From NCBI GenBank assembly GCA_914767715.1, contig OU612072.1, positions 18,540,001 through 18,604,000 of the forward strand: a DNA stretch of 64,000 nt, in the 5' to 3' direction. The notes under the pieces are model-generated. The model was not told where the DNA came from and ran no database searches. It worked only from the letters and a program-made list of their open reading frames with translations. The stretch comes from Membranipora membranacea (taxonomy: Eukaryota > Bryozoa > Gymnolaemata > Cheilostomatida > Membraniporidae). The translations under genes and the position numbers were made by a program. Of this stretch, positions 1 to 11,778 are shown piece by piece. Every line of letters starts with the position of its first letter. Within the stretch, counting starts at the first letter, position 1.

Positions 1-1012
1 GATGAATTACAATAGATTAAAATATTTCTCCAACCATTTGAATTAGAACTTATATACTTATTGAATTTCCTTTAATGCAATCCATCATTTCCTATTTATG
101 AGTGGTCATTATGTTTGTCTATATTATCGAGCTTTAGTTGTGTATGAGAATAATGAACATTGCATGCACTGCATTTTATGCCAATGGATTGTTGATTGAT
201 TCTGAATAATTCTAGAATTGTCCACTCTTGACCCATATATCAGTACCCAAACAGCATCCCATTGTTGTATAATTGCTGTGTAGTGTAGCATCAACTACTG
301 TGTAGCTATAGTCCCAGGGCAAATAATTTATTTTCGTTTCATCATGAAGGAACTCGAAAGCATCCCACTTGAATTAGTATTGATTAGTGCCAAAGTGTTG
401 CTTGGAAGATTATGCCCTGAACCTTTTGACACCATTTAATATGTGGTAATAGTGATAGATATAATGATTGATGGTTCAATGATGGCTGCAACAAGGATAT
501 GGATTTTGGTCTGTCCAAAATTAAATCTGCCAGCGGTTAAACTGTTCAGGAGCAAGAAAAGTACCGGAAAGGGCCAACCCGCACATATTCCTCTGCTACT
601 TGGCTACCACAATGCCCTTCACACAAGAAAATTTCCGTGATTAGATTTTCATCAATTAAAATTTAAAATAATTCATGTAATCATGTATTTAAATATACTA
701 ACTTAAAGCTAGAAGCATCTGGTGATCATTGTCCCAAGTTTATAAATATATGACTTTCATTACAATTGATAAACATCTAATTGTAGACGTGGTATTGGAT
801 GGAGGGCATTGTGGTAGCCAAGTTACAGAGGAAATTGTGTGGGTTGAGCCTTTCTGACACTATTTTCTTCTGGATGAACAATTTAACAGCTTGTAAATTC
901 ATTATCGTGCAGACCCAAAGCCATATCCTGGATTCAGTGAATCATTTAAGCATAAATCACTATCACTATCACCATAACAGACAATTGAAGTGGTGTCAAA
1001 ACCTTCAAGGCT
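1..1012 (+). repeat. Left arm of the large foldback, itself a nested hairpin
   Basis: The arm pairs with 7508-8515. Within it, about 430-660 and 790-1011 are diverged inverted copies of each other. Both halves carry the series 'gacaccat', 'agtgata', 'ggatatgg', 'aggcaacc/gggccaacc'-like blocks and 'cttggctaccacaatgccc', in opposite orientation. Each arm can therefore fold on itself as well as with the opposite arm. Confidence 0.7.
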
Positions 1013-1887
1013 TCATCAAATTTAACCACATTTTGCAGCCTTAAAAGAACAGAATTCTTATTAATATTTTGATTTTAATCTGACACTGACTAGTTGACGT
1101 CACAAGGATATTATTGATTACATTATATCAACAAGCAAATAATGATGAAGCAGATGAACATGACCCAATGATAAATTTGTTTGCTAATTGTTCAAATTCT
1201 GCTTTGATCACCAGTATTCCAAAGTGCTATGCACATGCATCTAAGGGACAATGACTATTTTCTGGTGAAAACTCTGCATTATTATTTCATGAAGTAGTTG
1301 GTATCAGTGAAAACATGAAGGTGGACAGATTTTCCAGACCTCAGGGTTGTGAAAGCTAGTAAATATTGATTTTTTTGACATAGATTCCTCAAACTGAACA
1401 TCTAAAAACAATTTTTATATTAGGTGTTTAGTCAGTCACTTTGTCATTTTCAATAGAGATATCTCAATGAGATGTTTTCATGCCCAACTGACATTAAAAT
1501 AGTTGGATCTCAATTATTATACCGATGTTTGAGATGTTGCATAAATCTTTCTGGCAATTCGATATTGCTGAGACATATACATCTCAAGTTTGTTACACAC
1601 TTGACCGCCGATGATAGCTGATTTTCGGAATTGCCCTCTTGCTGATATGTGAACACCACTCCCAATCCATCGCAACTGGTTGCCGAGGCTACTGCAATTA
1701 ATCGTAAATGTATTGGCCAGCATATTTGCTGGTAATCCTGTTAACAAGAATTGACAAGGAATTAACAATCAGTTGAGAAAAACATTTCATTTTAGGAAAT
1801 TATCACAAACTTCAATTCTAATCATGTAATGTGAAAATATGACAAATTTGACTATGCAACGATTTTGATAGTAAATGATGATTATTA

Positions 1888-2760
1888 TGATGAGACTACA
1901 TCCAACTTTGTATGTGATACTTCTGGTGAGCCGTCCGTACTGTTAAACCGTACACCGTCTGAGAGAGAGTTAGTTGTGGGTTTGAAGAGGAGACTACACC
2001 CAACTTTGTATGTGATACCTCTGGTGAGCCGTCCGTGCTGTCAAACAGTACACCGTCTGAGCTGGCAAATAATAGAATTGTTCAATTAATTGTTTGCTTT
2101 CAGGATAAGAGTGGCGTGTAATATGACGATCAGACTGTAATTTGATTTCTGCCGATGAACTTACAGAGAGTTAGTTGTGGGTTTGAAGGGGAGACTACAT
2201 CCAGCTTTGTATGTGATACTTCTGGTGAGCCGTCCGTGCGGTTAAGCCGTACACCGTCTGAGAGAGAGTTAGTTGTGGGTTTGAAGAGGAGACTACACCC
2301 AACTTTGTATGTGATACTTCTGGTGAGCCGTTCATACTGTCAAACCGTACACCGTCTGAGAGAGAGTTAGTTGTGGGTTTGAAGAGGAGACTACACCCAA
2401 CTTTGTATGTGATACCTCTGGTGAGCCGTCCGTGCTGTCAAACAGTACACCGTCTGAGCTGGCAAATAATAGAATTGTGTTCAATTAACTGTTTGCTTTC
2501 AGGATAAGAGTGGCGTGTAATATGACGATCAGACTGTAATTTGATTTCTGCCGATGAACTTACAGAGAGTTAGTTGTGGGTTTGAAGGGGAGACTACACC
2601 CAACTTTGTGTGTGATACTTCTGGTGAGCCGTCTGTACTGTTAAACCGTACACCGTCTGAGAGAGAGTTAGTTGTGGGTTTGAAGAGGAGACTACACCCA
2701 AATTTGTATGTGATACTTCTGGTGAGCCGTCCGTGCTGTCAAACAGTACACTGTAGAGAG
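1888..2760 (+). repeat. 98-bp tandem repeat in a higher-order array
   Basis: A unit of about 98 bp, running from 'gagttagttgtgggtttg' to 'tacaccgtctga', occurs in three blocks (about 1888-2060, 2165-2458 and 2564-2760) of roughly two, three and two copies. The blocks are separated by near-identical ~105-bp spacers that start 'gctggcaaataatag' and end 'gatgaacttacag'. Block plus spacer therefore forms a higher-order repeat. Period and 'caccgtctga' register were read directly (1953 to 2051). The units stay open in one frame, but 98 is not a multiple of three, so this is not a protein repeat. Confidence 0.8.
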
Positions 2761-2794
2761 TTATCCATCACTGTACACACGTACAACGTCTGAT

Positions 2795-3005
2795 CTGCCA
2801 AGACGGAAATGTGAACAATTATTATTTGGCTCTCGGGACACATGAGTGGATTGTAAGCGGACGATCAAATTGTAATTGTAGCAACCGAATTCTGTCGATG
2901 AACTCACAGAAGGTTGGCTGTATTTGTGTACAATTAATTTTTCGGCTCTCTGGGTAGCATGAGTGGATTGTAAGTGCACGATCAATGTAATTGTAGCAAC
3001 CGACA
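2795..3005 (+). repeat. Two diverged copies of a spacer-like repeat
   Basis: Two tandem copies share 'catgagtggattgtaag', 'acgatcaa' and 'tgtaattgtagcaaccga' at about 2840-2887 and 2960-3004. They resemble the spacers of the 98-bp array ('gagtggcgtgtaatatgacg', 'gatgaacttacag'). They look like an older, decayed edge of the same array. Confidence 0.5.
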
Positions 3006-3982
3006 GTTAACGTAATGTAGAGTTTAAGCCTTGAGGAGAGTCTCCATTGTCAGAAAACATCAACTAGATTGAATGATCTCTATTCCTCTGATTGTTTGTT
3101 GTCCGTAGATGACAGCAGCAGATTGTATGGTGTATTAGAATATTTGTGATGAGCTGGCAGTCCCGAGTGCTCAGTATTTTCTTACATCCTTCTTGTAACA
3201 AAGGTTATGATGAACTGCGCTGATTTATTCCTTGCACCCTTAAATTTGTGCTTGTTGTAGCTTTGTGTAGCTTTACTGCTTTTATTTCAAAATTTCGTTG
3301 TTAGAGTATAAAGAGTGTTTTGGCAGATGAATCATGCTGAGCTTTTCGGCTTAAGTGTAGACAGGATAATTAAGTGCGATTAGATGTCCCCGAGATTTAC
3401 AGTAAAAATTTGCAGAAATTTTTCGGATGATCAACGTTTCCATGGCGACATAGTGACTGATGTGTACGGTGTCGCAACATTCGGCTAATAACGCCAACAA
3501 CTTACCTATTAACTTGTTTCCCACAGTTTTTTCTAGTGTTTCTCCTTCAAACATCTAATACAACCATTCTTCTTTATTGATAGTCAGATATCAAAGTGTT
3601 GTTATTTAAAAATGATATATTATTATTTTATTGAGTGAAACTTACTGAGTTTGCGACAATTAATTAGGCAGTAGTAGATTACTGATCGCCTGATCGCTTG
3701 GAAAATATTCATAGTTTGTTGTCGTTATACAAAATAAAATTGTGGTTGTCCCTCCTTGTTGTTGTTGTTGTTGTCATATTTGGGTGTGAACGCAGCTTCC
3801 GGAAGTTGGTGTACAGAATCCAGTTTGTTTGTAGAGTATGTAGTTTATTTTATGAATCTTCTGAATTGCATAATTGCTTCTGCTACCTAGCGTTATATGT
3901 TCTAACGCTGTGCCGCATGACTGCAGCTATCAAGACTATAACGCTTTATCGATGTTAAAGTGCCTCGACCGGTATATAAGGG

Positions 3983-4169
3983 CCAGTCAATGTAAAGCGA
4001 TCACCCAGCCATATCAAATTCAAATGGGGTTAGCAGCATTCAAATTCCTCCTGCTTTTTCGGAATTAAGAGGAGAAGCAGTGAATTATTTTTAATGGGAA
4101 TCAGACAAGCTGATGCGGAATTGTGTGATACACATACCCAATAAATTTTCATTCCAATAATGGCATTAG
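3983..4169 (+). repeat. Dispersed direct repeat, copy 1
   Basis: This segment, from 'ccagtcaatgtaaagcgatc' to 'aataatggcatt', is repeated in direct orientation at 5731-5904 with moderate divergence. The shared order includes 'cacccag', 'gcattcaaattc', 'tttttcgga', 'gagaagcagt', 'tgtgtgatacacat' and 'cccaataaatt'. A 'ggtatataag' TATA-like string at 3971 lies just before it. No coding capacity was seen. Confidence 0.6.
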
Positions 4170-4680
4170 AAAGTGGTGAAAATATGACTGATGTCATACG
4201 AAATTGCCCAGTTCCGATGATTTCAAATCATCCGCTTCAAAATATACGAGCTCTTATTGGTCAATTTTGACGTTATGATTTATGGTTTTAGAGGTTGCCT
4301 AGATACCGTTGTCAAGATTGAAATTGACCGTTGTAATAAAACCCTATAATCCCAAGTGTGATGAGCCTGCACAACAATAGCTATATCATAGCTTCTATTC
4401 AACTTTATTTATGGGTGTCTGCGAATCACAATTTCTTATATAACACACTTGACCACTTGAGAATGCAACGTGGACTGGCTGTTAGAGGCGGAGACCAAGG
4501 CCATTCTCCGCCTCTAATTACATTGATCAGCCAATGGTCTTGCCTGTCACTTCACATGATTAATCCCCGTGCACCCCCTTCGATTCCTACCTCTTTAAAC
4601 TACTGCTGCCACTCATGCAAATTTGTGCTCATTGAATTTTGCATAGCTCCACGATAATTAATTGAGACTTAAATCTTATA

Positions 4681-4876
4681 ATTGTCACCTAATGGGCAAA
4701 TAATTTGCACAAACTGATCTTCAAAATCAGGGCATGAAATCTATGCACCAGCTAATGACGTGTACAGTATGCATAAGTAAGACGGTAACTACGGCACCTG
4801 TGCCGGTAGATAATTAATTTCATACCCTAAGTTTGACGATCAGTTTGTGCAAATTACTTGCTCATTAGGTCACAAT
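4681..4876. mobile_element. MITE-like foldback of about 196 bp
   Basis: The ends are inverted copies over about 55 bases. 'attgtcacctaatgggcaaa' at the left mirrors the right end at 4857-4876, and both continue through 'aatttgcacaaactgatc'. It is short, non-coding, terminal-inverted and nested inside the large foldback. No clear target-site duplication was found by eye. Confidence 0.6.
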
Positions 4877-5730
4877 GCTGAGATTTCAGCCTCACTTTAT
4901 TAGTTTTGAGCTATACAGAATTCTATAAGCACACATTTGGCTGTGTGGCAGCAGTGGTTTAAGAGCAATTTTACATCAGTTTCAAACTTTTGGAGCTTGT
5001 TGTTCGTTGGGGAAACATTTTGCTGAGCATGAGAATTATTCTTGCTGGGGATTGATTATCAATCTATGAAGCAATTTAGATTCAAGCAGGTGGCTAGATT
5101 GCTTCACAGAGTAATGTGATACAGAGTAAATGTTTCACAAAACTCAAGGCAAAAAGTTGTCAATCCTCGGTCAAGGTTCCTGAAAGCTTATTTGTTAAGG
5201 GGAAAATTAGGCAGAGCTTGATGCCAAGGACACACTTTATCTATCGGTTACAAATACAGGGCAATGGAGCATGAGGCAAAAGTTCTGCAATTGCCTTTCC
5301 CTTTGCCTTACTAATTGAGATCAAATAAATATAAAGATTTGTCTTGGGTGACATACCTAATTTTTTTATTCAAAAATAGAATATTCAGACTCTCCTGTGA
5401 AAATTTTACTTCTGTACAACCTTACTCCACAATTATATTTGACGTTTTATGCTTATGTTACACCTGTAACTGTCCTAGCTAAATTGGTAAAGTGGTAGCT
5501 AGGTAAGGTCTCTGTTATAATCTTGGAATAATGCTGCCACAATGTTCGCTTGGATCAGGCAATCATTGGGCTGTAAATTTATCGAAAAGGCCTCATATCA
5601 AATGTATCTGATGAAATAATGCCTGGCACACACAAATTACATAAGAAGCAACAAGACTCATGAGAGACAAAGTTTATCCTCAGGTTTTTAAATTTTTATA
5701 AGCCAGTGTCTTTAATGTGGGAAAGCCGCC

Positions 5731-5904
5731 CCAGTCAACATCAAGCGATCACCCAGTCATATAAAATTGGGTTGACAGCATTCAAATTCATCCTGGTTTT
5801 TCGGAAATAAGAGAAGCAGTAGTGGATTTTTGGGAATGGAATGGCAGATGCTAATTTGTGTGATACACATGCCCAATAAATTTGTTTTAGACTAATGGCA
5901 TTGT
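5731..5904 (+). repeat. Dispersed direct repeat, copy 2
   Basis: Second copy of the segment at 3983-4169, same orientation, with several small deletions and substitutions. The 'tgtgtgatacacatgcccaa' part is the best conserved and contains an imperfect palindrome. Confidence 0.6.
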
Positions 5905-6060
5905 TAAATTATCCAGCTAATAATGCCATGACATCATTTTTTTACAATTACATAAATGTAAATAAAACTCACACCGTTTGTGTGTAATCTCAAAATGCTA
6001 TTTTTGAACAGTCTCCACTGGAGCTTGCAACATTGTTGCAGCATCCGGCATCAGACTTAA

Positions 6061-6272
6061 GGCCTTGCTACATGAGCCCACGAAATGCGTGGAATTGTCT
6101 TCCCACGCGTGGTGGGCGTGGCCTCATAGGCTAAACTCACCCAATGAGCCATGACCAATGAGTAAGGAGTAATGACCAATTAAATACGCTCTATTGTACT
6201 GTATGAACACGCATGAACAACGCGTGGAATTGCCTCCCCACGCAATTTCGTGGGCCTGTCTAGCTACACCTT
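6061..6272. mobile_element. Small foldback element with nested palindromes
   Basis: Left 'cttgctacatgagcccacga' mirrors right 'tcgtgggcctgtctagctac'. Inside, 'cccacgcgt', 'gcgtggaattg' and 'cccacgcaatttcgtggg' form further palindromes. It is more GC-rich than its surroundings and non-coding. Confidence 0.5.
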
Positions 6273-6669
6273 TACATTTGCTTGAAATAAGACAAAGGGC
6301 AAGTGTATGCACCGTGCCAGAAGCATATAAAGTGAGGATGGTATGGCACAAATTGCTCTCCCAAAAGCTACATGGTTGTTTGATATCTCTCAGTTTTTAG
6401 AACATCAAGTTTCAAGGTGTTGTTGTAGACAGCAATCATGTACATTGAATATATTATTTCATTAGTTGGATAATGATAATTTGAAATTTGTGCTGCTAAA
6501 TTGGCTAATTGAAAAGGGAATTGGCCCACAGGTCAACACAATGCAATTATAATCAAATGTAAACAATCAAAGGACTACTCTATTCAAAGTATCATAGCAA
6601 AAGAACATGAAAGGGACCCATAACTCTGATCGCTAACCCTTATCCTATTGTCTTATTTAACTTATGCTG

Positions 6670-6900
6670 TGAATGTAATGTAGTCATGTCGACTACATAG
6701 TATCTAAATGCTCCTAACGGTTATACCTGATGATATTTCTGAAAAGCATGGGTTTGGATAGCAACGGCCTAAATACATTCTATGAAGCTAATATTTAGTC
6801 TGTCATCTCCAACGCCTGCCCTGCTTGGTTCAATATGTTATCAAGCACTGACAAAACTAGACAATATCAGGGAATTAAAGTATTTTGTGGAGCTCTGAAG
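6670..6900 (+). pseudogene. Degenerate non-LTR reverse transcriptase fragment
   Basis: In one frame, with stops, it reads about GLNTFYEANI then ACPAWFNMLSS, the pattern seen after the catalytic core in CR1/Jockey-like reverse transcriptases. A related fragment lies at 60880-61190. It is far too short and broken to be functional. Confidence 0.45.
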
Positions 6901-7507
6901 TTTGCATCCCAATCTATGATTTTTGGAGATCTCTGACTTTAAGAGTACATATAAATTATCATCTTACGAATTGATGATTCTGTCATTGGATCCTTTGGCA
7001 GTATCATTATATATTACATTATTATTATATATATTACACCTTTTATTGTTTGCGATGACCGTTTAATGAAACTTTAACTTTTGTATGGAGTTGCCCACTA
7101 CTTCAACATGATCAGAAAACTCCATACAACCTATACATGATCAAAACTAAGTGAAAGAAGGGTGCCTGTTCTTCTTGGGTGTCTGGCCTCTATTGGATCA
7201 AATATCTGTCATTCTAGTAGGCACGCTGAAGGCAACTGATAGATACCAAGTTTCGCATGATGAACGGGTGATGTATTTATACATGGTGAGCTGCTTCTGT
7301 TGATTTTCATAGCAATGAACATTTAAAAATGCAAGCCAAAAATTTTAAACAGATTGAACCATTATATGGCAAAACTTCTCATCAAGAATATGAAAAAGGG
7401 AATACTGATCAATTGTGATTGGATTGTATGACGTTTTAATTAAATGATACATCCTAGCTAAGCTCTTCATATCAATCTGCTGGTACTGATGGTTTTAGAC
7501 TGCACTG

Positions 7508-8515
7508 TCTTGAAGGTTTTGACACCATTTTATTTGTCTGTAATAGTGATAGTGATAGTGATTTATGCTTCAATGATTCACTGAATCCAGGATATGGCTT
7601 TTGGTCTGCACGATAATGAATTTACAAGCTGTTAAATTGTTCATCCAGAAGAAAATAGTGTCAGAAAGGCTCAACCCACACAATTTCCTCTGTAACTTGG
7701 CTACCACAATGCCCTCCTTCCAATACCATGTCTACAATTAGATGTTCATCAATTGTAATGAAAGTCATATATATAAACTTGGGACAATGATCACCAGATG
7801 CTTCTAGCTTTAAGTTTGTATATTTAAATACATGATTACATGAATTATTTTTAATTTTAATTGATGAAAATCTAATCACGGAAATTTTCTTGTGTGAAAG
7901 GCATTGTGGTAGCCAAGTAGCAGAGGAATATGTGCGGGTTGGCCCTTTCCGGTACTTTTCTTGCTCCTGAACAGTTTAACAGCTGGCAGATTTAATTTTG
8001 GACAGACCAAAATCCATATCCTTGTTGCAGCCATCATTGAACCATCAATCATTATATCTATCACTATTACCACATATTAAATGGTGTCAAAAGGTTCAGG
8101 GCACAATCTTCCAAACAACACTTTGGCACTAATCAATACTAATTCAAATGGGATGCTTTCGAGTTCCTTCATGATGAAACGAAAATAAATTATTTGCCCT
8201 GGGACTCTAGCTACACAGTAGTTGATGCTACACTACACAGCAATTATACAACAATGGGTTGCTGTTTGGGTACTGATATATGGGTCAAGAGTGGACAATT
8301 CTAGAATTATTCAGAATCAATCAACAATCCATTGGCATAAAATGCAGTGCATGCAATGTTCATTATTCTCATACACAACTAAAGCTCCATAATATAGACA
8401 AACATAATGACCACTAATAAATAGGAAATGATGGATTGCATTAAAGGAAATTCAATAAGTATAGAAGTTCTAATTCAAATGGTTGGAGAAATATTTTAAT
8501 CTATTGTAATTCATC
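7508..8515 (-). repeat. Right arm of the large foldback
   Basis: Reverse complement of 1-1012, with scattered substitutions and small indels. The outer part (about 7880-8515) is the better conserved. The inner boundary is near 'tcttgaaggtttt' at 7508, which mirrors 'accttcaagg' at 1001. It carries the same nested inverted copies as the left arm. Confidence 0.7.
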
Positions 8516-8841
8516 AATCGATCTCCTTTGTGAGGTTTATTTTCACCCACACAGGTCAATGACAAGATATGCAGCAAGTTGTAAGATCAGTGCATCAACA
8601 ACAATCTAGTGCTCAGCCTGTTTGTGGAGTGAAGATCCATTTGATCATGTTTTGGAAATGAATATAAAGCCATTCATTCAAAAATAGAAATCTTACTTGA
8701 TGTACAATAAAATATGACCTTTACATAATATGTTCATAAACAGTTTATCTACAATGAGCTAAATTTCAATGTTATCTGAATAGGGTGCACAAACACATCG
8801 GAATAAAATCTAGGAATGACTGCCGAGGTAAGAAAAAATAC

Positions 8842-8919
8842 CTGTAGTCAAATCCGTAACCAGTCCGTAAAAATAATACTACTGTTCCACCCACTCCAGG
8901 GCCTTCACAATCAACAACC
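8842..8919 (-). CDS. Candidate exon of an unrecognised minus-strand gene
   Basis: A 78-base minus-strand segment sits between an acceptor ('gacttttag') and a weak donor ('gtattttt'). Its open frame reads CEGPGVGGTVVLFLRTGYGF, then DYR, which looks more protein-like than the AT-rich surroundings. It would enter and leave in the same phase. The candidate upstream exon at 9486-9652 could join in phase if its weak donor before the stop is used. I do not recognise the family, and the support is only splice signals and composition. Confidence 0.25.
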
Positions 8920-9485
8920 CTAAAAGTCACAGAAATATACCATGAGTCAACATAATATATCAGTACAAATCAGAGCACTGAACAGATTGAACATTTGATA
9001 AAATGATAGCATTTGCCCATCCCTAACAACTGTCGTATATGCAGTTTACATAGCGCTAACATTGTGACATTTAAAAGTTCGCTAACAGAGGAGGTGCTAT
9101 CAGCACTTTGATGTTTCATGACTAACAGGCACTCTATACCATCAGTCTAAATCGTAGGCTGAAAAGAAGAATTATTCATTTCAATTACTGTATGATTTTC
9201 TAGGAGAGATGGTGGCTAAGGTATCATAATTTAGGTTCCTTCTCTAAGCACATTCAATATTCACCCCGACCAATCACCAAACAATGTCTTAAACCATAAA
9301 TGCTCTGACTATTTTTTCTTTGTGGTTTTTTTATGGATATGAAGTTTACAAGTGACTACAAGTGATACATATGCAAACTCAATTACATGGATTAATTTTG
9401 TCCCACCTTTTCATAATAATCGCAACGAAGCTAGTAATAAACCAATCACCAAGAAATACCGCAATAAGATAAAACAAACTACCAG

Positions 9486-9652
9486 TCAGAACTTCTTCGT
9501 CTGCCGCAGACGCTTGGTCACAAGGTACCAGAAATACACAAAGGCTGACGTGTATATCTCTTGCTGAGATTGATTACGGAATTTGTATTCTCTCCATCCA
9601 AATCCTATGAAGCCTCTTTGTTGTCGATGATCTTGTGGAGGAACACCATATC
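9486..9652 (-). CDS. Candidate exon of an unrecognised minus-strand gene
   Basis: After a good acceptor ('tttcgattacag'), a frame runs about 54 residues to TGA at 9486-9488. It begins YGVPPQDHRQQRGF, includes GFGWREYKFRN and ends with a hydrophobic then basic stretch (AFVYFWYLVTKRLRQ). It could be a final coding exon with a membrane-proximal tail, or it may be spliced earlier to the segment at 8842-8919. I do not recognise the protein. Other frames of the same stretch are also open for about 15-25 codons, so confidence stays low. Confidence 0.3.
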
Positions 9653-10472
9653 CTGTAATCGAAAATGCGGCCAGACTGAGAAGAAGTGGAATATTAACTT
9701 GATATAGGTGTGGGGCGATAAAGAGTTAGTCCTACTCAGCACACCTCTGATTTTTCTGCTGCTGAGTCTTGAAATATGGAATGATGATTTAGCTTTCACA
9801 CATAAGCTGACAATTGTGTGATAATGCACTTTTTACTACGCAAACCAAAAACTATGGAAACCGAATTGTCCCTATTAGGAAACAACACATTGTTTGTGTG
9901 CATTGATATCCATACGGGTTCAACAGTGTGGGTTACATAATAGGCTGCTTTGTTTTATTTATTAAGTAATAGCAGGCGTAATTGAAAATGATAACAGCAG
10001 ATAATGACATTTTAAAAGAATGACTACCAGCTTTTTGGGTGCACAGGTCATTTGGATGATGACCAAAAACACTACAGTACTATTTATTGCCTGTTTCTGT
10101 CTTCCACACATGTCACATATGATAATCATTATTATAGTCTAGTAAGAAAAGCTGAGTCGGATCACAGGCGGGTACATCCGCCTTGGATAACCAGCTCAAT
10201 TAAGTTAAATCACAATATTTTTATCTTTTCAAACTTTCAGAATCTAGAGGAAGACAGATGTCAACAACAGCTGTGTTATTTACTGGAATATATGACGTGG
10301 GCTGATATTAGCAGGATGTAGTATGTTTGAATATAATTATATCTGGTATTTTTATTAAGTTGGCAATGACTTTTTACGCAGCTGGCAATGATTGAATGAT
10401 TGCATGACCATTATAATTTCGTATGACGATCATAACCATTACCCACAGTTTGTTTTGCCATATAAGCAATGG

Positions 10473-10480
10473 TATATAAG
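10473..10480 (+). promoter_or_regulatory. TATA box of the small peptide gene
   Basis: 'tatataag' lies about 30 bases upstream of a likely start near 10503-10507. A non-coding exon follows, ending in the strong donor 'attg|gtaagt' at 10554/10555. Placement and spacing fit a normal core promoter for the 11221-11340 gene. Confidence 0.55.
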
Positions 10481-11105
10481 GTTAAGAATTAGTTGATTCG
10501 AACAATCAGCTTCTAGCCACTCTATTGATATCATATCATTACAAACAACCATTGGTAAGTGTAACATCAATATTCATGCAATGCATTTATGTGAATATTT
10601 CGATTAAGTATTTATGTTTTTCAATATTATAACTGTTGCTCATTCCCAATTCCAAAAAATATCAGGGAATTTCGTATCTAAAGTAAGCCTCAAAACGCAT
10701 GTCTAGAAACCATCTCTGTGCATTGCCTCACTGTTTTATAAGGATCATGCATTTTCCTCCAGCGATTATGATATGAGTTGAGGGGACTAAGACCTATCTG
10801 TTTACTTTTAGTAACTGTGCTTTACAAGAATTGGTTTACTACACTTTGAATCTTGCTGCGAAAGGATCCTCACACAAAAATAAAAATTACATGGCAGTCA
10901 ACTAAAACTAAAGATTTTGTCAACTTTTTTGACAGAAAAAGTACGTTTAATCAGGACATAATTAATTAATATGGAATATGAATATTGGTAGCAGACATAC
11001 TATCGATAACTTTGTGATTATCTCAAGGTGTCTAAGATCAAAAATTTACCTGTATATTTCACAAATATTGGTTTTAAAGATGTAGAGGGTAATTCACATG
11101 ATGCA

Positions 11106-11172
11106 TATATATATACTTTTATCGTCAATCTACGATCATCTTTAGGAATGTTTTTCATGCAATGACAGAACA
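11106..11172 (+). repeat. Dispersed ~65-bp repeat inside the peptide-gene intron
   Basis: 'atatatatacttttat' followed by 'catctttaggaatgttttt' and 'catgcaatgacagaaca' recurs in the same orientation at 62563-62625. It lies within the 5' UTR intron of the small peptide gene and is probably the remnant of a mobile element. Confidence 0.45.
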
Positions 11173-11220
11173 TGAATAATGCAGTGACAGTGCATGAATA
11201 ATTTTTACTTTTTACAGAAT

Positions 11221-11340
11221 ATGAAGGTACTCTACGGCATCACTGCCCTGCTGATGTTGGCTGGAATGAGCTCTGCATGGTTCTTCAATAGCTGTGGCAT
11301 TTGTCCCATTGGTGTACCATGTATCGAAGGGAAGTGTTAA
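11221..11340 (+). CDS. Short secreted cysteine-rich peptide precursor (39 aa)
   Basis: ATG at 11221 lies three bases after a strong acceptor ('ttttacag' ending 11217). The frame runs 39 codons to TAA at 11338-11340. Residues 1-19 form a classical signal peptide (MKV start, hydrophobic LLMLAGM core, SSA before the predicted cleavage). The predicted mature part is only about 20 residues, starting with three bulky residues (WFF) and holding four cysteines at 25, 28, 34 and 39 (C-x2-C-x5-C-x4-C), likely two disulfides; it ends on the last cysteine. A TATA box, a 5' UTR exon (about 10505-10554), an intron (10555-11217) and AATAAA at 11479 complete a compact gene. The layout resembles secreted defence, venom-like or signalling peptides, but no family is recognised and no activity is claimed. 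Confidence 0.7.
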   Translation: MKVLYGITALLMLAGMSSAWFFNSCGICPIGVPCIEGKC

Positions 11341-11478
11341 ACCTTCCGATCAACAACAACTGATTTACATCCCGACTACGCTTCTCCTTTATCATTCAAG
11401 CAACATAATATCATGTAATATTGTCTCTTGTTTTAATGGAATCAATTATACATGTCATGTAGCTATGAATCTTACAAA

Positions 11479-11484
11479 ATAAAG
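11479..11484 (+). terminator. Polyadenylation signal AATAAA for the small peptide gene
   Basis: The first canonical AATAAA after the stop at 11340, about 140 bases downstream, inside 'acaaaataaagta'. It fits the 3' end of a short transcript. Confidence 0.4.
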
Positions 11485-11778
11485 TATAACAATAAGCTAT
11501 TTTTCCTGGAATTAATCGAATTCTACCCAAGACACAAAATGATATACAGAAAGATAATATCTTTTATTCACTCTAAACAGTCAGGTTTCCCATTCTTTAA
11601 TTGTCGCCGTGACATAATTATTCACGCATCTCAACACAGCAAGTGTCGTCATATTAATCACAGGAAATCTCTGACTGTAGGAATCGTAATAATATACAAT
11701 CACATTCAAACTCCCGTCCATCTTTATCTCTCTCTTTATACCGTGTGAGAAACCTTGATGTTGCTCCGTTGTTTTTTA

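Larger units (their letters stand above)
1..8515. mobile_element. Large foldback element, about 8.5 kb, with ~1 kb inverted arms
   Basis: The first ~1,012 bases reappear as reverse complement at 7508-8515. The outer parts of the arms are nearly identical: about four mismatches in the ~280 bases I compared. The arms are AT-rich and encode nothing convincing; the short reading frames in them are mirror images of each other. The interior (1013-7507) has no transposase or other recognisable gene. It holds tandem repeats, small foldbacks and a LINE fragment, annotated separately. The left end coincides with the window start, so the true terminus and any target-site duplication cannot be judged there; the right arm ends at 8515. 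It could be a non-autonomous foldback transposon or an inverted segmental duplication. Arm mismatches argue against a simple assembly mirror artefact. Confidence 0.7.

Noticed and set aside
443-640. 65-codon frame duplicated on the opposite strand at 7876-8073
   Set aside because: It is the same sequence read from the two arms of the large foldback. There is no start context, domain or splice support.
1865-2793. Three 70-80 codon frames with repeated peptide text
   Set aside because: They arise from the 98-bp tandem repeat. The unit is not a multiple of three and the frames end at the spacers.
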